64,000 nt of DNA, taken from NCBI RefSeq assembly GCF_027460265.1, contig NZ_JAPZBC010000001.1:4409501-4473500 (forward strand), written 5' to 3'. The notes under the pieces were generated by a model. That model had not been told where the DNA came from. It saw nothing but the letters and a program-made list of their open reading frames with translations, and ran no database searches. Made by a program: the position numbers and the translations under genes. Positions 63,211 to 64,000 of the stretch are shown here, one piece after another (positions within the stretch are counted from its first letter, which is position 1; each line of letters starts with the position of its first letter). Source of the stretch: Streptomyces sp. WMMC940. Its GTDB lineage: Bacteria; Actinomycetota; Actinomycetes; Streptomycetales; Streptomycetaceae.

Positions 63211-63891
63211 TCAGCTCTTGCGGTGCCCTATCAGCCGCGGCTTCTGCTCCAGCCCGTCCAGCCCGTGCCAGGCCAGGTTCACCAGGTGGGCCGCGACCTC
63301 CGCCTTCTTCGGCTTGCGTACGTCCAGCCACCACTGGCCCGTCAGCGCCACCATCCCCACCAGCGCCTGCGCGTACAGCGGCGCCAGCTTCGGGTCGAAG
63401 CCGCGGGCCTTGAACTCCAGGCCCAGGATGTCCTCGACCTGCGTGGCGATGTCGCTGATCAGCGACGCGAACGTACCCGTGGACTGGGCGACCGGCGAAT
63501 CACGGACCAGGATGCGGAAACCGTCCGTGTAGGTCTCGATGTAGTCCAGTAGCGCGAACGCCGCCTGCTCCAGCAGCTCCCTCGGATGCCCCGCGGTCAG
63601 CGCCCCGGTCACCATGTCCAGCAGCTGGCGCATCTCGCGGTCGACCACGACCGCGTACAGGCCCTCCTTGCCGCCGAAGTGCTCGTACACCACCGGCTTG
63701 GACACCCCGGCCTTCGCCGCGATCTCCTCCACCGACGTGCCCTCGAAGCCCTTCGCGGCGAAAAGCGTGCGACCGATGTCGAGCAGCTGCTGGCGGCGCT
63801 CCGCCCCGGTCATCCGGACCCTGCGCCCACGCCGGGGCTTCTCACTGCTGCTGCTGGTGCTGCTGCCGTCGATCGCCACGCCCTCAATCAT
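63211..63891 (-). CDS. TetR family regulator (next to fatty acid desaturase)
   Basis: 226 residues. A Ser-rich head precedes the HTH (TSVEEIAAKAGVSKPVVYEH, FGGKEGLYAVV). The C-terminal ligand domain ends LAWHGLDGLEQKPRL. Its ATG overlaps the stop of the upstream gene by three bases, so it is cotranscribed with a fatty acid desaturase and is likely its regulator, sensing acyl-CoA or membrane state. This TetR/desaturase pairing is, as I recall, conserved in streptomycetes (SCO3128-3129). Confidence 0.9.
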   Translation of the reverse strand: MIEGVAIDGSSTSSSSEKPRRGRRVRMTGAERRQQLLDIGRTLFAAKGFEGTSVEEIAAKAGVSKPVVYEHFGGKEGLYAVVVDREMRQLLDMVTGALTAGHPRELLEQAAFALLDYIETYTDGFRILVRDSPVAQSTGTFASLISDIATQVEDILGLEFKARGFDPKLAPLYAQALVGMVALTGQWWLDVRKPKKAEVAAHLVNLAWHGLDGLEQKPRLIGHRKS

Positions 63892-64000
63892 GCCGCCTCC
63901 GCGGCTTCCTTCCGGCGCCGGGCGGCAATCCGGTCCGCACTCGGCCAGCGCACGTCGTACGCCCAGCCCGCCTTCTCGAACCAGCGGATCAGCCGGGCGC
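63888..64000 (-). CDS. Fatty acid (acyl-CoA) desaturase, C-terminal end (partial)
   Basis: Only the last 36 codons lie in the window: ARLIRWFEKAGWAYDVRWPS, then ADRIAARRRKEAAEAA and a TGA at 63888. The LIRWFEK-GWA-DVRWP block is the usual C-terminal end of bacterial acyl-CoA delta-9-type desaturases; the His boxes lie outside. Overlaps the TetR gene (ATGA). Confidence 0.65.
   Translation of the reverse strand, partial: ARLIRWFEKAGWAYDVRWPSADRIAARRRKEAAEAA

Overview
The window is high-GC actinomycete DNA. It shows GTG/ATG starts, GTGA/ATGA stop-start overlaps, an SsgA-family protein, an RpfB-type muralytic enzyme, DUF397/XRE pairs, TamR/trans-aconitate methyltransferase and a tricorn-type peptidase. 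Together these point to Streptomyces or a very close relative. From memory, the conserved genes follow the order of the S. coelicolor chromosome around SCO3128-SCO317x, read in reverse (desaturase/TetR, tam/tamR, gal genes, ispE-rsmA-rpfB-tatD, pmt/rsmI, PBP, ssgE, cobalt/nickel ECF transporter). That comparison is recalled, not computed. No rRNA, tRNA or CRISPR array was recognised.

Left part (1-8.5 kb) is accessory. It holds a minus-strand secreted polymorphic toxin of 1338 residues (signal peptide, ALF repeats, long Ala-rich helices, a pretoxin HINT domain and a ~100-residue C-terminal payload). A small likely immunity gene follows it, then a DUF6461-like gene that runs off the edge. Divergent to the toxin is a secreted protein that joins a catalytically dead trypsin fold to a bulb-type lectin domain and FG-GAP/VCBS repeats. 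A helicase-associated-domain scrap follows.

8.5-30.6 kb is mostly metabolism and stress: aldo/keto reductase, a 2-hydroxyacid dehydrogenase/FMN hydroxyacid oxidase pair, a secreted serine protease, GNAT, exonuclease III, and a MerR gene divergent from a flavin monooxygenase/hydrolase/SDR operon. Next come a tricorn-type peptidase, a TetR/MMPL exporter pair with two perfect operators, an SsgA-like protein, a cobalt/nickel ECF transporter (CbiM-Q-O) and a serine hydrolase.

30.6-43.6 kb is the core: a class B PBP, a cyclotransferase-like protein, the protein mannosyltransferase Pmt, RsmI, a zinc-ribbon protein, and the operon-like run TatD-RpfB-RsmA-IspE ending in an (GCCGA)11 repeat, then an acyltransferase.

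43.5-51.1 kb is decaying accessory DNA. A DUF397/XRE pair is followed by remnants of a type VII secretion (T7SS) substrate locus: a WXG-like/mycosin fusion with a premature stop, a frameshifted WXG-like gene, a DUF6571-like gene with one extra base in a C run, and a membrane-anchored companion. After these come wrecked serine-recombinase and sigma-like genes of an integrated element.

51.1-64 kb returns to conserved genes: an ABC-F ATPase, two tandem PQQ-propeller membrane proteins, an atypical LuxR response regulator, a broken galactose operon (galT truncated, galE intact, galK absent), GNAT, a second LuxR regulator, TamR with its palindrome, Tam, a VOC protein, a TetR regulator and the end of a fatty acid desaturase.
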